DNA from: Methyloceanibacter sp. wino2
Lineage (GTDB): Bacteria > Pseudomonadota > Alphaproteobacteria > Rhizobiales > Methyloligellaceae
Length of the DNA stretch: 64,000 nucleotides
Assembly: GCF_003071365.1 (NCBI RefSeq)
Contig: NZ_CP028960.1
Coordinates: 682,001 to 746,000 of the forward strand
Direction of reading: 5' to 3'
Shown piece by piece: positions 36,647 to 46,420 of the stretch. The stretch's first letter is position 1, and each line of letters begins with the position of its first letter. The notes beneath the pieces were generated by a model that was not told the origin of the DNA, made no database searches, and worked only from the letters and a program-made list of their open reading frames with translations. A program made the translations under genes and the position numbers.

Positions 36647-37076
36647 GTTGCACCTCGTCTTCGAAATCGAATGTCCGTTCCTTGCCCTTGAGCAGCGCCT
36701 TGCGCAGCCAGGGCGGCGGCGTGCCCTGAAGAACGCCGCAGAGCTTGTCGAGGAGCATGTCGATCTCCTCGGACTGCGTGACCTTGATGGGGTGAATGTT
36801 GTTCGCGACCACCCGCGCCGCGCCCGACCCGCCGATGGCGGCGACGTACAGAATTGCGCAGTCCTTGATGGCCTCGATCTTGGGAAGGAGCTTGTCCTCG
36901 TTCCCGTCTTCCTGAAGGTCGCCGTCGAACTGGATCGCCTCGATGAAGCGATGGCCATCCGCAGAGATCTCGTGGATGGCGAGATTCTTCGCCCAGCCGA
37001 AATGCGCATCGACGTGCTTCAGGTCTTGCGTCGAGAACGCAACCTTCAACGTACCGGTCTCTTTCGTCGCTTCCAT
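36639..37076 (-). CDS. nifX: FeMo-co carrier NifX
   Basis: 145-residue NifX of the dinitrogenase iron-molybdenum cofactor binding family. [20 protein letters not shown] (9-28) is the family start, with HFGWA contributing to cofactor binding. NifX holds NifB-co or the VK cluster between NifB and NifEN. ATG 37076 is used, since the extended frame to 37127 runs into the end of nifN. It lies 19 bp after nifN. Confidence 0.92.
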   Translation of the reverse strand: MEATKETGTLKVAFSTQDLKHVDAHFGWAKNLAIHEISADGHRFIEAIQFDGDLQEDGNEDKLLPKIEAIKDCAILYVAAIGGSGAARVVANNIHPIKVTQSEEIDMLLDKLCGVLQGTPPPWLRKALLKGKERTFDFEDEVQHG

Positions 37077-37095
37077 GGCTAGTCTCGACCTCCTC

Positions 37096-38469
37096 TCAAT
37101 GAGCCGCAAACGCCTCACTTGTGTCATCCGAAACCTCTGCGGTGTGGCGCCACGTTTCCGTATTGGGCTCGTGCGCGTTCGCTATGAAGATGTTGCCAAT
37201 GTCGAAGACGAGATCGCGCGTGCCGCGATATCCGACCGTGGTTAGATGCGCGGCGCCCAGCCGATCGAACATGGGAAGCCCCATGCGGAAGAACGGAATG
37301 TCCAAACGCTCGGCGGCCTGCCGCCCATGGCTATGGGTTATGAGCAGATCGCAGCCTTGGGCACGCTCTTCGAGATCTTCGAGGTCGCCGATCAGGACTT
37401 CGTCCGTCTCGATCTGTTCGAGCAGCGGACCGTGCGTCGTCGTCACCGCCGCTTCGATGTCACAACCCATCTCGGTCAGGAAGGACGAGACGGCCCAGAG
37501 CAGATCCGGCTCGGCGCCGATAGCGATCTGCTTGTTGCCGAAGAAGAAGTGCCCGTCCAGCATCGCGTCGACGAGCTGGCTGCGTTGGCGCCGCCATTTC
37601 TGCGGCACGGGCTTCCCGCTCAGCCGCGACAGCAAGGCGATGAGATCGTCGTTGGGCGCGAGCCCGGTCAGCCTGTCGTAGAGCGTGAACGGGACGCCGG
37701 ACTTCTCCTCGAGGGCTTCGGCGGCGGCACGCATCTGTTCGCCGATCGCGATCGTCCAGGCCGAGGATCCCAGCTTTGCGACGTCCTTGACCGTGATCCC
37801 GCCAAGAGTTGTCGGCGTAAATTCGTCCGGGATGCGTCCATCGACCGAACCCGACAGGTCCGGCAGGAACATCGGCTCCAGCCCGAAGGACTCGATGATG
37901 TCGCGAATTTCGTAGAGGTCCCCGGGGGTCAAATGGCAGCCCGGCAGCACATTGATGCGCCTGTCGGAACGCTGTGCTTCGGGCGCCGCGGTCTCGACGA
38001 TCTCGTCGATGATCCGCGTGACGGTGCGCGCCCAGCCATCCTGGAACGCGTCCTTGAAGTCGGGAGTCGAGACATAGACGATCGCGATGTCGTCGAGCTC
38101 CGGGTGCTTGTCGCGAATGAGCTTGATGTAGCCGTCGACATCGTCGCCCTTGGTCTCGGTGACACCCGTCGAGCAGATACCGATGATTGCGGGCTTGGTG
38201 CGCTTGGCGATATTGACGATGGCTTGCTCGACATTGTCGAGCCCGCCCAACACCGTCGCCACCTCGCTCATCGCCGTCGTTTGCATGGGGATGGCTTCGC
38301 GGAAATGGCGCACGAACAGCACCAGGCCGAACGAGGTACACCCCTGGCTACCGTGCAGCAGCGGCATGGCCCCATTGAGGCCCATGAAGGCGAGTGCACC
38401 GCCAATGGGCTGGCTCATCTTTAGCGAATTGACCGTACAGGCCTTCTTGGAATTGCGGACCTCAGCCAT
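37096..38469 (-). CDS. nifN: FeMo-co scaffold subunit NifN
   Basis: 457-residue NifN, beta partner of NifE, homologous to NifK. Visible are LNGAMPLLHGSQGCTSFGLV with a cluster cysteine (about 44), CSTGVTETKGDD near 98, and the substrate-channel region ending LLITHSHGRQAAERL. NifEN converts NifB-co into FeMo-co. It is 6 bp downstream of nifE. Confidence 0.93.
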   Translation of the reverse strand: MAEVRNSKKACTVNSLKMSQPIGGALAFMGLNGAMPLLHGSQGCTSFGLVLFVRHFREAIPMQTTAMSEVATVLGGLDNVEQAIVNIAKRTKPAIIGICSTGVTETKGDDVDGYIKLIRDKHPELDDIAIVYVSTPDFKDAFQDGWARTVTRIIDEIVETAAPEAQRSDRRINVLPGCHLTPGDLYEIRDIIESFGLEPMFLPDLSGSVDGRIPDEFTPTTLGGITVKDVAKLGSSAWTIAIGEQMRAAAEALEEKSGVPFTLYDRLTGLAPNDDLIALLSRLSGKPVPQKWRRQRSQLVDAMLDGHFFFGNKQIAIGAEPDLLWAVSSFLTEMGCDIEAAVTTTHGPLLEQIETDEVLIGDLEDLEERAQGCDLLITHSHGRQAAERLDIPFFRMGLPMFDRLGAAHLTTVGYRGTRDLVFDIGNIFIANAHEPNTETWRHTAEVSDDTSEAFAAH

Positions 38470-38475
38470 GACGCT

Positions 38476-40140
38476 CTACGCGGCCTCCGCCTTGTCCGCG
38501 GTCAGCCCCGCGAGAATTCCGGCAATCCGTTCGTGGCAGCCGCCGCAACCGCCGCCGGCATTGGTGGCCGCTGTGACCTCGTCGATGGTCGTCAGGTGAT
38601 CCGCCTTGATGGCGTCTTCGATCGTTCCCGTATCAACGGTCTTGCAGTTGCAGATTTGGGTGCCGCGCCGCTTCTCCTCGGCGAGTACCGGGTCGGCGGC
38701 AATAGCGGCGGCTTCCGCTTCGGCTTCGGCCAGCGCGCGGCTCTCCCAGCTCTCCTCGCCGTCGTCCCAGGGCGCGGCCCTGCGCACCTGGTCCCAAATG
38801 GGATTGTACAGCGCCTTGTCGATCTCACTGACCAGATCGACCATGCCTTCGTAGCCGGCAAACGCATGATGGCGTTCCTGGTTGATATCGAGCCACGGCA
38901 TCTTCGCCTTGAGCGCGATGAACTGGGAGCGGCCGCCGGAGAGCATGATGTCGGCCTGTGCGTCGCTCAGCATCTTGAACATCTCGCGCGGCGTCATGTC
39001 TTCGATCATGTGGGCGTCCTGCCCCATGAGTTCCTTGATCTTCTCCTTGTCCTCCTTGGTGGACTTCTTCACCGAGGTGCCGACTAGTTCCAACCCGGCT
39101 TCCTGCAGGGCTGCGACGACGGACCACGATTTGACCCCACCCGTGATGAGCAGAACTTTCTTGCCGGTGAGACGCTCTTTGTAGGGTGCGATGCGCTGCC
39201 AGGCGCGCGCCTCTTCGCGCTCGATCACAGCCTCGGTGCGATCCATGAGTTCCGGATCGGCGCCCTTTTCGATCAGAAGCCGCGCAATCTCGCGCAGCGA
39301 GTCGCTCATGTCGCCAATGCCGTAGAACGAACCCTCGAAGAACGGGATGTCGTAACGCTCTTCCATCTTGCGGGCGATATTGATCATGGCCTTCGAGCAG
39401 ACCATCATCGCGGCCTTCGCACGGTGGGAGCTGGCGACCTCGTGATACTTCGCGTCTCCCGAAATGCACGAGAGGATGCGGATGCCGAGTTCATCGAGCA
39501 GCGGCTTCACCTGCCAGAGCTCGCCCGCAAGGTTGTACTCGCCGATAATGTTGATGTCGTAAGGGGTGGTGTATTCGGGCTCTTCCGTGCCGATCACGTG
39601 GTCAAGCAACGCTTCGCCCGCAAGCTTGTTGCCAAGGTTTTTCGGCCCAACGAAGCCCGGCGAGATCACAGGCACAATCGGCTTGCCGAACTTTTCGGTC
39701 GCCGCCTTGCAAACGGCGCCGATGTCGTCCCCGATCATGGCGGGTACGCAGGTCTGATACACGAACACGGCCGGCGGGTCGTATTTGTCGAGAATTTCCT
39801 TGATGGATTTGAACAGATGCTTCTCGCCGCCGAAGACCACGTCGGTCTCGTTGATGTCGGTGGTGAAACTGGTGCGGTAGAGGCGCGACCCGGACGATTT
39901 CGCACCTCTATTGTCCCATGAGTTGCCTTCGCAGGCGATGGGCCCATGCACCAAATGCGCGACATCGGTGATGGGCTGGAGTGCAATCTTGGCGCCGTCG
40001 AAGGCGCAGCCGCCGGCTGCGCCTCCAGGCTGGAGCTGCTTGGTGCAGCCCTTTTTGCGTTCCTTATCCGACTTGCCCTGATTCTTGGCACAGCCAGGTT
40101 CGTTGAAGACGTCCTGTACCTTGTCTGCCAATGAGCTCAT
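38476..40140 (-). CDS. nifE: FeMo-co scaffold subunit NifE with C-terminal BFD-like domain
   Basis: 554 residues, about 80 longer than stand-alone NifE. Residues 1-475 are NifE: GCTKQLQPGGAAGGCAF (cluster cysteines), HGPIACEGNSWDNRG and QTCVPAMIGDDIG. After an Ala/Glu-rich linker (about 470-490), residues 495-550 form a BFD-like [2Fe-2S] domain with ICNCK and GGGCGGCHE ligands, similar to the central domain of NifU. Long NifE proteins of this kind occur in some alphaproteobacteria; the extra domain may pass electrons or iron to the scaffold, which is inference. It is between nifK (41 bp) and nifN (6 bp). Confidence 0.93.
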   Translation of the reverse strand: MSSLADKVQDVFNEPGCAKNQGKSDKERKKGCTKQLQPGGAAGGCAFDGAKIALQPITDVAHLVHGPIACEGNSWDNRGAKSSGSRLYRTSFTTDINETDVVFGGEKHLFKSIKEILDKYDPPAVFVYQTCVPAMIGDDIGAVCKAATEKFGKPIVPVISPGFVGPKNLGNKLAGEALLDHVIGTEEPEYTTPYDINIIGEYNLAGELWQVKPLLDELGIRILSCISGDAKYHEVASSHRAKAAMMVCSKAMINIARKMEERYDIPFFEGSFYGIGDMSDSLREIARLLIEKGADPELMDRTEAVIEREEARAWQRIAPYKERLTGKKVLLITGGVKSWSVVAALQEAGLELVGTSVKKSTKEDKEKIKELMGQDAHMIEDMTPREMFKMLSDAQADIMLSGGRSQFIALKAKMPWLDINQERHHAFAGYEGMVDLVSEIDKALYNPIWDQVRRAAPWDDGEESWESRALAEAEAEAAAIAADPVLAEEKRRGTQICNCKTVDTGTIEDAIKADHLTTIDEVTAATNAGGGCGGCHERIAGILAGLTADKAEAA

Positions 40141-40181
40141 CGTTCTTCCCTCGCCGTTTCAGTTAAGAGTGGATCGTTCCG

Positions 40182-41741
40182 CTAGCGGATGATGTCGAAA
40201 CTGAAGTCGGACTTGGCGGGAACATTCGTGTTCTGGTCGATCTCGTCGAAGATCTTGTCGAGAATCGTGATCAGAACATTCATGCCACCCTGGTAGCCCC
40301 AGACGGGACGGCGATGGTGGTGGTGACGATCGAACACCGGGAAGCCGATGCGGATCAGGGGTGTGCCCGTATCGCGCTCGAGATACTTGCCGTAGGTGTT
40401 GCCGATCAGGAAGTCGACCGGCTCGGTAAAGAGCAGCGACCGCATGTGCCACAGATCCTTGCCGGCATAGACATGGCAGTTCGCACCGTATGGCGAGCTG
40501 TCCAGCAGTTCCTGTACCTTCTTCGCCCAGCCCTTGCTGCCGTTGGTGGCAAGGATGTGGGTCGGCTCCGCGCCGAGTTCCAAGAGGAAGCCCGCAAGGC
40601 CGAGGCACAGGTCCGGATCGCCGTAGATCGCGAACTTCTTGCCGTGGATATGCGCCGAGGAATCGCCGATGGCATCCACCAGGCGGCCGCGCTCCTTGGC
40701 CAGCTCTTCCGGAATCTCCTTGCCCGTCAGGCGGGAGACTTCCATCAGGAACTTGTCCGTGGCCGAGACGCCAACCGGATGGTTGAAGGACGCGACTTCT
40801 TGGCCGTGACCCTTGATGAAAGGCAGCGTCTTCTCCGTGCAGTATTCCTGCATGGAGATTGTCGCCTTTGCATGAAGGGACTCGGCTGCTTCCTCGAGCG
40901 TGGTGCCGCCGTCATACATGCGGAACTCACCGTCGGTCGGGGTGTCCCAGACGTCGCTGTTGTCACCAAGGATGGTGTACTCGACACCCATCACGTCGAA
41001 GATGCGCTTGATCTCGCGCAAATTGCCGACCGTGTAGCCGTCGAAGCCGCCGATGAAGTTGATGCTGTCGTTGGGCTTGCGCTCGAGCTTCTCCGTGGTG
41101 CCGGCTTTGCCGTCCCAGAAGTGCTCGAAAATGCCCTTCATGACGTTGTCGTAGCCGGTGATGTGGCTGCCGACGAAGGCCGGCGTGTGTGCGAACGGCA
41201 CGTCGAACTCTTGGGGAACGGAGCCCTTCTCCTTCGCGTTCTTGATGAACGCGTTGAGGTCGTCACCGATCACCTCGGCCATGCAGGTCGTGGACACCGA
41301 AATCATCTTCGGCTCGTAGAGCGAATAGGTATTCGCGAGTCCATCGACCATGTTGTTGAGGCCACCGAAGACCGCCGCGTCTTCCGTCATGGATGACGAC
41401 ACGCAGGAACTCGGCTCCTTGAAGTGGCGCGAGAAATGGCTGCGGTAGTAGGCGACGCAGCCTTGGCTGCCGTGCACGAAGGGGATGGTTCCTTCGAAGC
41501 CCACGGCGGCGAACACCGCGCCGAGCGGCTGGCAGGCCTTGGCCGGATTGACCGTCAGGGCCTCGCGGGCAAAGTTCTTCTCCTGGTACTCAGGGGTCTT
41601 CGTCCACTCGCGGATCTTCTCGACTTCCGCCTCGGGATGGGGATCCTCGAACTTCTCCTTCTTGTTCTTCAGCATCTCCTTGTATTCGGGCTGCCGGAAC
41701 AGGTCGAAGTGGTCAAGGACGTTTTCAGCGTTCTGGGTCAT
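40182..41741 (-). CDS. nifK: Nitrogenase MoFe protein beta subunit NifK
   Basis: 519 residues. P-cluster cysteines are seen in [31 protein letters not shown] and [12 protein letters not shown]. The N-terminal extension ([18 protein letters not shown]) is the typical NifK leader that wraps NifD. With NifD it forms the alpha2beta2 MoFe protein. It follows nifD after 75 bp that contain a hairpin. Confidence 0.95.
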   Translation of the reverse strand: MTQNAENVLDHFDLFRQPEYKEMLKNKKEKFEDPHPEAEVEKIREWTKTPEYQEKNFAREALTVNPAKACQPLGAVFAAVGFEGTIPFVHGSQGCVAYYRSHFSRHFKEPSSCVSSSMTEDAAVFGGLNNMVDGLANTYSLYEPKMISVSTTCMAEVIGDDLNAFIKNAKEKGSVPQEFDVPFAHTPAFVGSHITGYDNVMKGIFEHFWDGKAGTTEKLERKPNDSINFIGGFDGYTVGNLREIKRIFDVMGVEYTILGDNSDVWDTPTDGEFRMYDGGTTLEEAAESLHAKATISMQEYCTEKTLPFIKGHGQEVASFNHPVGVSATDKFLMEVSRLTGKEIPEELAKERGRLVDAIGDSSAHIHGKKFAIYGDPDLCLGLAGFLLELGAEPTHILATNGSKGWAKKVQELLDSSPYGANCHVYAGKDLWHMRSLLFTEPVDFLIGNTYGKYLERDTGTPLIRIGFPVFDRHHHHRRPVWGYQGGMNVLITILDKIFDEIDQNTNVPAKSDFSFDIIR

Positions 41742-41774
41742 GACATCTGTCCTTGCGCGGGTGCGCTGTTAGGG

Positions 41775-41805
41775 TCTCCCGCTCCGGCCGTGCCGAAGCG
41801 GGAGA
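41775..41805. other. Hairpin between nifD and nifK
   Basis: Imperfect inverted repeat: outer 9-bp stem TCTCCCGCT / AGCGGGAGA, a one-base mismatch on each side, inner 4-bp CGGC/GCCG, loop CGT. No U-run follows on the minus strand, so it is more likely an mRNA-stabilising or processing element than a terminator. Confidence 0.6.
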
Positions 41806-41816
41806 GGCTCATCGGT

Positions 41817-43283
41817 TCAGTTCTTCCAAGGGGTTTGGGCCAGCTTCCAGACGGGCGCGTTGATCGCCATGTCCATATCGCGGGCGAAGATGGCGAAGCC
41901 GTCATAGCCGTGATACGGGCCGGAATAGTCCCAAGAGTGCATCTGCCGGAACGGCACACCCATCTTCTGGAAGACGTACTTTTCCTTGATGCCGGACCCG
42001 ACAAGGTCAGGCTCGATCTTCTCGACGAACTTCTCGAACTCGTAGCCCGTGACGTCGTCGTAGATCAGCGTGCCGTCCTTCACGTAGTGCGTGGTACGCT
42101 GATAGTCGTCGTTGTGGCCGAACTCGTAGCCCGTGCCGACGACTTCCATGCCGAGATCCTCGTAAGCGCCGATCACGTGCCGGGGGCGTAAGCCGCCGAC
42201 GAACAGCATGACCTTCTTGCCTTCGAGGCGCGGGCGGTACTTGGCGATGACGTCGTCCATCAGCGCCTGGTACTTGGCGATGACGCGCTCGGCGCCTTCC
42301 TTGATCTTGTCGTCGAAATGGCTGGCGATCTTGCGCAGGCTTTCGGCGATCTTGGACGGGCCGAAGAAGTTGTACTCGACCCACGGAATGCCGAACTTCT
42401 CTTCCATGTGCCGGGAGATGTAGTTCATCGACCGGTAGCAGTGCAGGACGTTCAGCTTGGCCTTGGGCGTGGCTTCCAGTTCGGCGATCGAACCGTCGCC
42501 GGACCACTGAGCGATCACCCGCAGGCCCATTTCTTCGAGAAGGATGCGCGAGGACCACGCATCGCCGCCGATATTGTAGTCGCCGATGATCGCAACATCG
42601 TAAGGGGTCGATTCGAACTTGGCCGGCTTGTCGCCTGCCTTGTCGAACACCCAATCGCGAACGGCATCGTTGGCAATGTGGTGACCGAGCGACTGGGACA
42701 CGCCCCGGAAGCCCTCGCAGCGGACGGGGACGATGGTCTTGCCGTCATACTCCTTGGACTTTGACTTCGAGACGGCCTCGATGTCGTCGCCGATCAGACC
42801 GATCGGGCATTCGGACTGAACCGTGATGCCCTTGTTGAGGGGGAACAGTTCCTGGATTTCGTCCATGATCTTGGCGAGCTTTTTGTCGCCGCCGAAGACG
42901 ATGTCCTTTTCCTGGAAGTCGGAGGTGAACTGCATCGTCACGAACGTGTCGATGCCGGTCGTGCCGATATAGTAGTTGCGGCGGGCCGCCCAGGAGTACT
43001 GGCCGCAGCCGACCGGACCGTGGCTGATGTGGATCATGTCCTTGATCGGACCCCACACCACACCCTTGGACCCGGCATAGGCGCAACCGCGAATGGTCAT
43101 GACGCCGGGGATCGACTTGACGTTCGACTTCACGCCGCAGTCGGGTTTGCCTTCATCGAACTGGTTGAGGTGCTTGGCGCGCTTCTTCTTCGCTTTCGCG
43201 GGGTAAGCCTCCAAGACCTCGTCGACCAGTTCCTTGTTTCTCGCTTTGATGTCTTCAAGCTTCTCAGCTGTCGCCAAGCTCAT
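41817..43283 (-). CDS. nifD: Nitrogenase MoFe protein alpha subunit NifD
   Basis: 488 residues. P-cluster ligands are Cys67 ([10 protein letters not shown]), Cys93 ([10 protein letters not shown]) and the cysteine of [12 protein letters not shown] near 159. FeMo-co ligands are the Cys in [11 protein letters not shown] (~283) and the His in [16 protein letters not shown] (~450). It is a Mo-type NifD, not VnfD/AnfD, judging by these stretches and its partners NifK/E/N. The gene is second in nifHDK. Confidence 0.95.
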   Translation of the reverse strand: MSLATAEKLEDIKARNKELVDEVLEAYPAKAKKKRAKHLNQFDEGKPDCGVKSNVKSIPGVMTIRGCAYAGSKGVVWGPIKDMIHISHGPVGCGQYSWAARRNYYIGTTGIDTFVTMQFTSDFQEKDIVFGGDKKLAKIMDEIQELFPLNKGITVQSECPIGLIGDDIEAVSKSKSKEYDGKTIVPVRCEGFRGVSQSLGHHIANDAVRDWVFDKAGDKPAKFESTPYDVAIIGDYNIGGDAWSSRILLEEMGLRVIAQWSGDGSIAELEATPKAKLNVLHCYRSMNYISRHMEEKFGIPWVEYNFFGPSKIAESLRKIASHFDDKIKEGAERVIAKYQALMDDVIAKYRPRLEGKKVMLFVGGLRPRHVIGAYEDLGMEVVGTGYEFGHNDDYQRTTHYVKDGTLIYDDVTGYEFEKFVEKIEPDLVGSGIKEKYVFQKMGVPFRQMHSWDYSGPYHGYDGFAIFARDMDMAINAPVWKLAQTPWKN

Positions 43284-43320
43284 GGCGCTACCTCATCTCG
43301 TCTAGAAAGTTGATCGGGGC

Positions 43321-43350
43321 ACCGGTCCCTCCGCGAATGGAGGGACCGGT
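43321..43350. other. Hairpin between nifH and nifD
   Basis: Perfect 12-bp stem ACCGGTCCCTCC / GGAGGGACCGGT with a 6-base loop, 16 bp past the nifH stop and 38 bp before nifD. No U-run follows. Such stem-loops behind nifH are known to stabilise nifH mRNA so that NifH is made in excess. Confidence 0.75.
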
Positions 43351-43365
43351 TGGTTGGTCTGCTGG

Positions 43366-44457
<1,092 letters not shown>

Positions 44458-44501
44458 CTAAATCAGGGTCATGCCTGAAGTTCCGCCCCCGATCGGAGGC
44501 G

Positions 44502-44517
44502 TGTACCGAACCCGACA
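44502..44517. promoter_or_regulatory. NifA UAS 1 in the nifH-divergent region
   Basis: TGT-ACCGAACCCG-ACA, exact TGT-N10-ACA. About 105 bp upstream of the predicted nifH start and ~170 bp from the divergent start. Confidence 0.85.
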
Positions 44518-44552
44518 TCGGGGCCGGATCGCCGGACATCCCCCTCTTGGTC

Positions 44553-44568
44553 TGTCGGGATTGGAACA
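44553..44568. promoter_or_regulatory. NifA UAS 2 in the nifH-divergent region
   Basis: TGT-CGGGATTGGA-ACA, exact TGT-N10-ACA. About 155 bp from the nifH start and ~120 bp from the divergent start, so it can serve either promoter. Confidence 0.85.
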
Positions 44569-44655
44569 ACTGAAATTCGAGCCCTGGGCAGGCGCTGAGC
44601 CGGAAGTCCCAGCCTTGCAAGCAAATCCGTTCACGCTCGCGATTGACCGCTACAG

Positions 44656-44671
44656 CGGTACGGAAATTGCT
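44656..44671 (+). promoter_or_regulatory. Sigma54 promoter of the nifH-divergent operon
   Basis: CGGTACG-GAAA-TTGCT: the GG and GC are at exact spacing, with two departures from TGGCACG in the -24 part. It lies 35 bp before the ATG at 44707. Confidence 0.75.
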
Positions 44672-44706
44672 TCTTTCTCCCCGCCAACAAAGGTGTGGGA
44701 GACAAC

Positions 44707-45135
44707 ATGCAAATCGGTGTTGAGACGGCCCGGTCGGTCGAGAACAAGAGGATCTTCGTTGTCGTCGACGACGAGATCGTTCGCGCAGCCCTGCAGTTCA
44801 TGCTGCATGACGAGAACGAGACGCATGAGCTCGCAACTCTCGACCAGGCCTATGAAAAGGCCTGTGACTGGAGGCCGGACCTGATCCTTCTCGGTCAGGA
44901 CATTGTCGAGCAACAGGGCGCGGATGTGCTGGGCGACATCAAGGACAAGGTCCCCGGCGCCCAAGTCGTGCTGATCGCGGAAAGCGCCGACAATCCGACG
45001 GCCAAGGCCACACTGGACGCCGGCGCCGCCGGCATCATCCCCAAGCCACTCACCATCGAGGGTGTGCGCTTCAAGGTCGATGTGGTCCTGGGGCGGCGCG
45101 AATTGCCGATGGTTCCACTGGACATGCTGAAGTGA
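44707..45135 (+). CDS. Receiver-like protein lacking the phospho-acceptor Asp
   Basis: 142-residue receiver-fold protein. It keeps the acidic pair in VVVDDEIV (Asp20-Asp21) and the conserved lysine in IIPKPLT, but where receivers have the phospho-acceptor Asp the sequence reads DLILLGQDIV: the position after LL is Gly, with an Asp two residues later. It is therefore likely a pseudo-receiver or one with a shifted acceptor. A GGGAGA site precedes ATG 44707, and a sigma54 promoter with shared NifA sites lies upstream, so it should be co-induced with nifH. The next gene overlaps it by 4 bp. Related to the receiver at 17049 by the xQD feature. Function unknown. Confidence 0.7.
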   Translation: MQIGVETARSVENKRIFVVVDDEIVRAALQFMLHDENETHELATLDQAYEKACDWRPDLILLGQDIVEQQGADVLGDIKDKVPGAQVVLIAESADNPTAKATLDAGAAGIIPKPLTIEGVRFKVDVVLGRRELPMVPLDMLK

Positions 45136-45617
45136 GCGCGGCTGCGGAGGTTCTCGGCGGCGGGGATGGGATCGATTTCGGGCCCCTGCCCGAAACGATC
45201 GATGCGCTTCTGCAGGAAGGTGTCGTTGCCTATCGCCACGACAAGCCGGCTGCGGACCGTGTATTCCGCCAAGCCCTGGAGACAGCGCCGGACTCGCTCC
45301 CCGTCTATTACTGCCTCTACAAGATCCACACCTATCAAGGCAGTCTCGACGAAGCGAAGGCCATCGCGGAACGCGGCACGCGAGAAGCGGCACGCCAAGC
45401 CGGCTGGCCCGAAGCCTGGTGCATGTGGACGCCGCAGAACCCAATTCCCGATGGTGCCGGGCGTTTCGCCCTCTACACGCTCAAGGCGCTTGCGTTCATC
45501 TATCTCCGGCGCGGCGAGAGCGACGGGGCGCGCGCCATCCTCGAGCATCTGGCGATACTCGATCCCACCGGCACCGTCGGCTGGCCCGTCATCGCGGACC
45601 TTGCCGACGGGCTCTAG
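45132..45617 (+). CDS. TPR-like protein co-transcribed with the nifH-divergent receiver
   Basis: 161 residues, GTG start overlapping the upstream stop (GTGA). Helical repeats of TPR type: KPAADRVFRQALETAPDS, VYYCLYKIHTYQGSLDEA and ALAFIYLRRGESDGA, ending LEHLAILDPTGTVGWPVI. It is clearly paralogous to the protein at 51090-51626 (shared LYxx-YxG-LxxA, RFxLYTLK and LxxLDP blocks). A scaffold or adaptor role in nitrogenase assembly is plausible, since TPR proteins mediate protein contacts, but no function is established. It is convergent with the nifB operon end, 12 bp away. Confidence 0.7.
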   Translation: MSAAAEVLGGGDGIDFGPLPETIDALLQEGVVAYRHDKPAADRVFRQALETAPDSLPVYYCLYKIHTYQGSLDEAKAIAERGTREAARQAGWPEAWCMWTPQNPIPDGAGRFALYTLKALAFIYLRRGESDGARAILEHLAILDPTGTVGWPVIADLADGL

Positions 45618-45629
45618 AAGCCGTCGCAC

Positions 45630-45875
45630 TTAAATGCCTTCGGATTTCTTGCCCCAAGGAACGGAGCCGTCGACCAAGCTCGCGGTGATCCCGGCTTTGG
45701 CGACGGCATCCAATGTTCTGTATAGCGTTGCCTCGTGAACCAGCGTTCCGGTCTTCGTCGTGACGGCGACATAGCGCGCGACGCCATCGACATCGCACAG
45801 ATAGCCGCCGCCGGGATCCGCCGTACTGCGGAGGTTGCCGTCCCAATCCACGAAGAACCCGAGCGCGCTGGACAC
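45630..45875 (-). CDS. Small unknown protein, last gene of the nifB operon
   Basis: 81 residues. The start is GTG 45875, chosen because GGAG lies seven bases before it; GTG 45881 is too close to that site. The sequence opens ALGFFVDWDGNLRSTADPGG and includes YVAVTTKTGTLVHEATLYRT; it looks like a small soluble alpha/beta protein. No family is recognised and there are no metal-binding motifs. Position, strand and tight spacing tie it to the nif operon. Function unknown. Confidence 0.6.
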   Translation of the reverse strand: MSSALGFFVDWDGNLRSTADPGGGYLCDVDGVARYVAVTTKTGTLVHEATLYRTLDAVAKAGITASLVDGSVPWGKKSEGI

Positions 45876-45910
45876 GTCCACTCTCCTTTGGCTTGACCTT
45901 GTTATTGGCA

Positions 45911-46402
45911 CTAGCCGCGGACAGACATCTTTCTGCGGGGGTCGTCGCCGCTGGTCATGTAGACATGGCCGAACCCGGTCTTCTCCCAGCTGACCTCTTC
46001 GGCCGGCAGTGGCATGCGCATGCTGGTGACGGCTATCGGGTGACCCCCCGTGGCGGACACTTCCGAGAGCTTGACCTCGGTCTTGCCGGGGCCGACCGAG
46101 AAGTCGGCCACGACGGTGCCGTCGGCCTTCAGTGCCCGCGCGAAACTCGGCGTGCCCACATTCACGGCCTCCACGGAATCTTCTGCGAAGGCCGGCGCGA
46201 CGGCGCCGTCGTCGTCCTCGCCGCTCGGTTCCGCACCGAATGCGGGCGACGCAAAGGTGAAGGTCGCCAGCACGCCGCTGCGGGTGACATCGTGGTCGGG
46301 GAGCGGGGGGCGCCCCGTGGAATAGATAACGAGCGATCCTCCGTCGAGGGCCGCCTTCAACTCGTCGAGCGACGCCGACGCAAAACCTTCAGCCAGTCTC
46401 AT
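45911..46402 (-). CDS. Unknown nif-operon protein, 163 residues
   Basis: 163 residues, start ATG 46402 with GGAGATGAG upstream. The opening (MRLAEGFASASLDELKAALD) is helical; the rest is beta-rich with Gly, Val and Thr (LVIYSTGRPPLPDHD, SGVLATFTFASPAFG, GGHPIAVTSMRMPLP). An acidic loop (EDDDGAVAPAF) is central. The first half resembles small phage structural proteins in composition, but no phage gene is near. It sits between the SIR2-like gene (18 bp) and the 81-residue gene. No known family can be named. Confidence 0.6.
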   Translation of the reverse strand: MRLAEGFASASLDELKAALDGGSLVIYSTGRPPLPDHDVTRSGVLATFTFASPAFGAEPSGEDDDGAVAPAFAEDSVEAVNVGTPSFARALKADGTVVADFSVGPGKTEVKLSEVSATGGHPIAVTSMRMPLPAEEVSWEKTGFGHVYMTSGDDPRRKMSVRG

Positions 46403-46420
46403 GATCTCATCTCCGGACGA

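Noticed and set aside
45911-46402. A phage structural gene
   Set aside because: Only composition resembles phage proteins; there is no phage gene, att site or integrase in the window.
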